Assembly (NCBI GenBank): GCA_016931495.1
Contig: JAFGER010000082.1
Span: 1 to 57,984, forward strand
DNA from: Chlorobiaceae bacterium
GTDB lineage: Bacteria; Bacteroidota; Chlorobiia; Chlorobiales; Chlorobiaceae
Direction of reading: 5' to 3'
Length of the DNA stretch: 57,984 nt
The notes under the pieces are model-generated. The model was not told the DNA's origin and ran no database searches. It worked only from the letters and a program-made list of their open reading frames with translations. Positions 55,194 through 57,984 of the stretch are shown one piece after another; within the stretch, counting starts at the first letter, position 1, and each line of letters opens with the position of its first letter. The position numbers and the translations under genes are program-made.

Positions 55194-55637
55194 CTATTTC
55201 TTGGTCTGCTTGAACTCGATTCTGACCGAGGTGTGCGGCACGGCTTCGAGACGCTTTTTGGGAATGGGCTTGCCCGATTTGGTGCAAATGCCGTAGGTCT
55301 TGTTGCGGATGCGGTCGAGCGCCTGGTCGATGTAGTGCAGGTAACGCTCGTCACGGGCGATGAACATGAAACGCTGCTCGCGATCCATGGTCTCGGTGCC
55401 GTGGTCGGCCATGTGCATCGAGTAGTTCGAGTTGATGGAGTCCTCGACGCTCTCCTCGGACAGTGAGGAGCGAAGAATATCGAGGTCGCGCAGAACCTCT
55501 TCACGCCGTTTCAGCAGAATCTGCCTGAAGTGTTCGAGTTCTTCGTCGGTCAGGTAGGTTCTGGTCAGTCTCGTCTCCTCCGAAGGTTCGGCGGAGCCGA
55601 CCGGGGGGGTGTTTGGTTTCTTCGACATACTGATCAT
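55194..55637 (-). CDS. DksA/TraR-family protein with degenerate zinc site
   Basis: 147-residue protein of the DksA/TraR type: long N-terminal helical coil (about 28-70), a DSINSNYSMHMADHGTETMD segment and a C-terminal region where the C4 zinc finger normally lies. The motif here is ICTKSGKPIPKKRLEAVPHT: one cysteine remains and the other three ligands are replaced, so zinc binding is unlikely. Such variants exist in Bacteroidetes/Chlorobi (recollection). It probably modulates RNA polymerase. Start 55637 or ATG 55628. Confidence 0.85.
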   Translation of the reverse strand: MISMSKKPNTPPVGSAEPSEETRLTRTYLTDEELEHFRQILLKRREEVLRDLDILRSSLSEESVEDSINSNYSMHMADHGTETMDREQRFMFIARDERYLHYIDQALDRIRNKTYGICTKSGKPIPKKRLEAVPHTSVRIEFKQTKK

Positions 55638-55701
55638 GGGTTAGAGGTTCCAACGGTAACTCAATGTCAAACCGTAAAAAAACGGAAATGTTATAATACG
55701 A

Positions 55702-57984
<2,283 letters not shown>

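Overview
The window is a stretch of a GC-rich bacterial chromosome that fits a green sulfur bacterium (Chlorobiaceae, most likely Chlorobaculum-like). This is an inference from gene content: a monomeric NADP isocitrate dehydrogenase of the type used in the reductive TCA cycle, a Rieske/FAD carotenoid desaturase-methyltransferase-like protein (CrtU type), an ArsA-like ATPase with an HSP20-like tail, and DXP-pathway, queuosine and Mla-type envelope genes. Nearly all genes are housekeeping. They are interrupted by small AT-rich accessory islets and several families of hairpin-forming dispersed repeats.

Layout. 0.1-4.2 kb: envelope operon of PAP2 phosphatase, GT83 glycosyltransferase, GT2 polyprenyl-phosphate glycosyltransferase and a UPF0104 membrane protein. 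4.4-9.1 kb: recJ, fbp, a YmdB-like metallophosphoesterase and an L,D-transpeptidase-like lipoprotein-sized protein. 9.2-19.6 kb, mostly minus strand: icd, fabI, ArsA-like ATPase, aat/nitroreductase/glycosyltransferase operon, UvrD/PcrA helicase, pterin dehydratase. 19.9-28.2 kb: GH13 enzyme, yjbQ, dxs, pgsA-pgpA, mutS2. 28.2-31.4 kb: an accessory region between mutS2 and pdxJ. 31.5-38.5 kb: pdxJ-rdgB-uppP, a PHP phosphoesterase and an mlaE-mlaF-mlaD-serine hydrolase operon. 38.5-39.7 kb: AT-rich islet with an AbiC-like protein and a ribbon-helix-helix protein. 39.8-43.4 kb: CrtU-like enzyme, queG, DUF456 protein. 43.4-45.1 kb: a second AT-rich islet with a RelA/SpoT-domain protein and a DUF4258-like/DUF2283 pair. 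45.3-58.0 kb: purH, purN-queE-glycosyltransferase, nfo, ftsX, tRNA-Ala, purF, ugd, a DksA-like protein and the 3' part of ileS.

The most interesting segment is 28.5-31.35 kb. It holds two consecutive integron-type gene cassettes, recognisable by attC-like sites whose R'' core is the exact complement of the R' core at the start of the same cassette, with no integrase gene in the window. The first cassette carries a membrane-protein gene broken by an in-frame TGA. The second encodes a very AT-rich protein with a possible PD-(D/E)XK nuclease motif. Directly next to them a REP-associated tyrosine transposase (RAYT) gene is bracketed by two identical 52-bp inverted REP units, and the left unit abuts a Doc-toxin fragment cut off inside its catalytic motif. 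Copies of the same REP occur elsewhere in the window with compensatory stem changes.

Functional links: icd serves central carbon and CO2 fixation; fbp serves gluconeogenesis; dxs, uppP and the polyprenyl-phosphate sugar enzymes share isoprenoid carriers; pgsA and pgpA make phosphatidylglycerol; purF, purN and purH are scattered purine genes; queE and queG belong to queuosine synthesis. Everything here was read from the sequence by eye. No database search was run, so family names rest on motif recognition.
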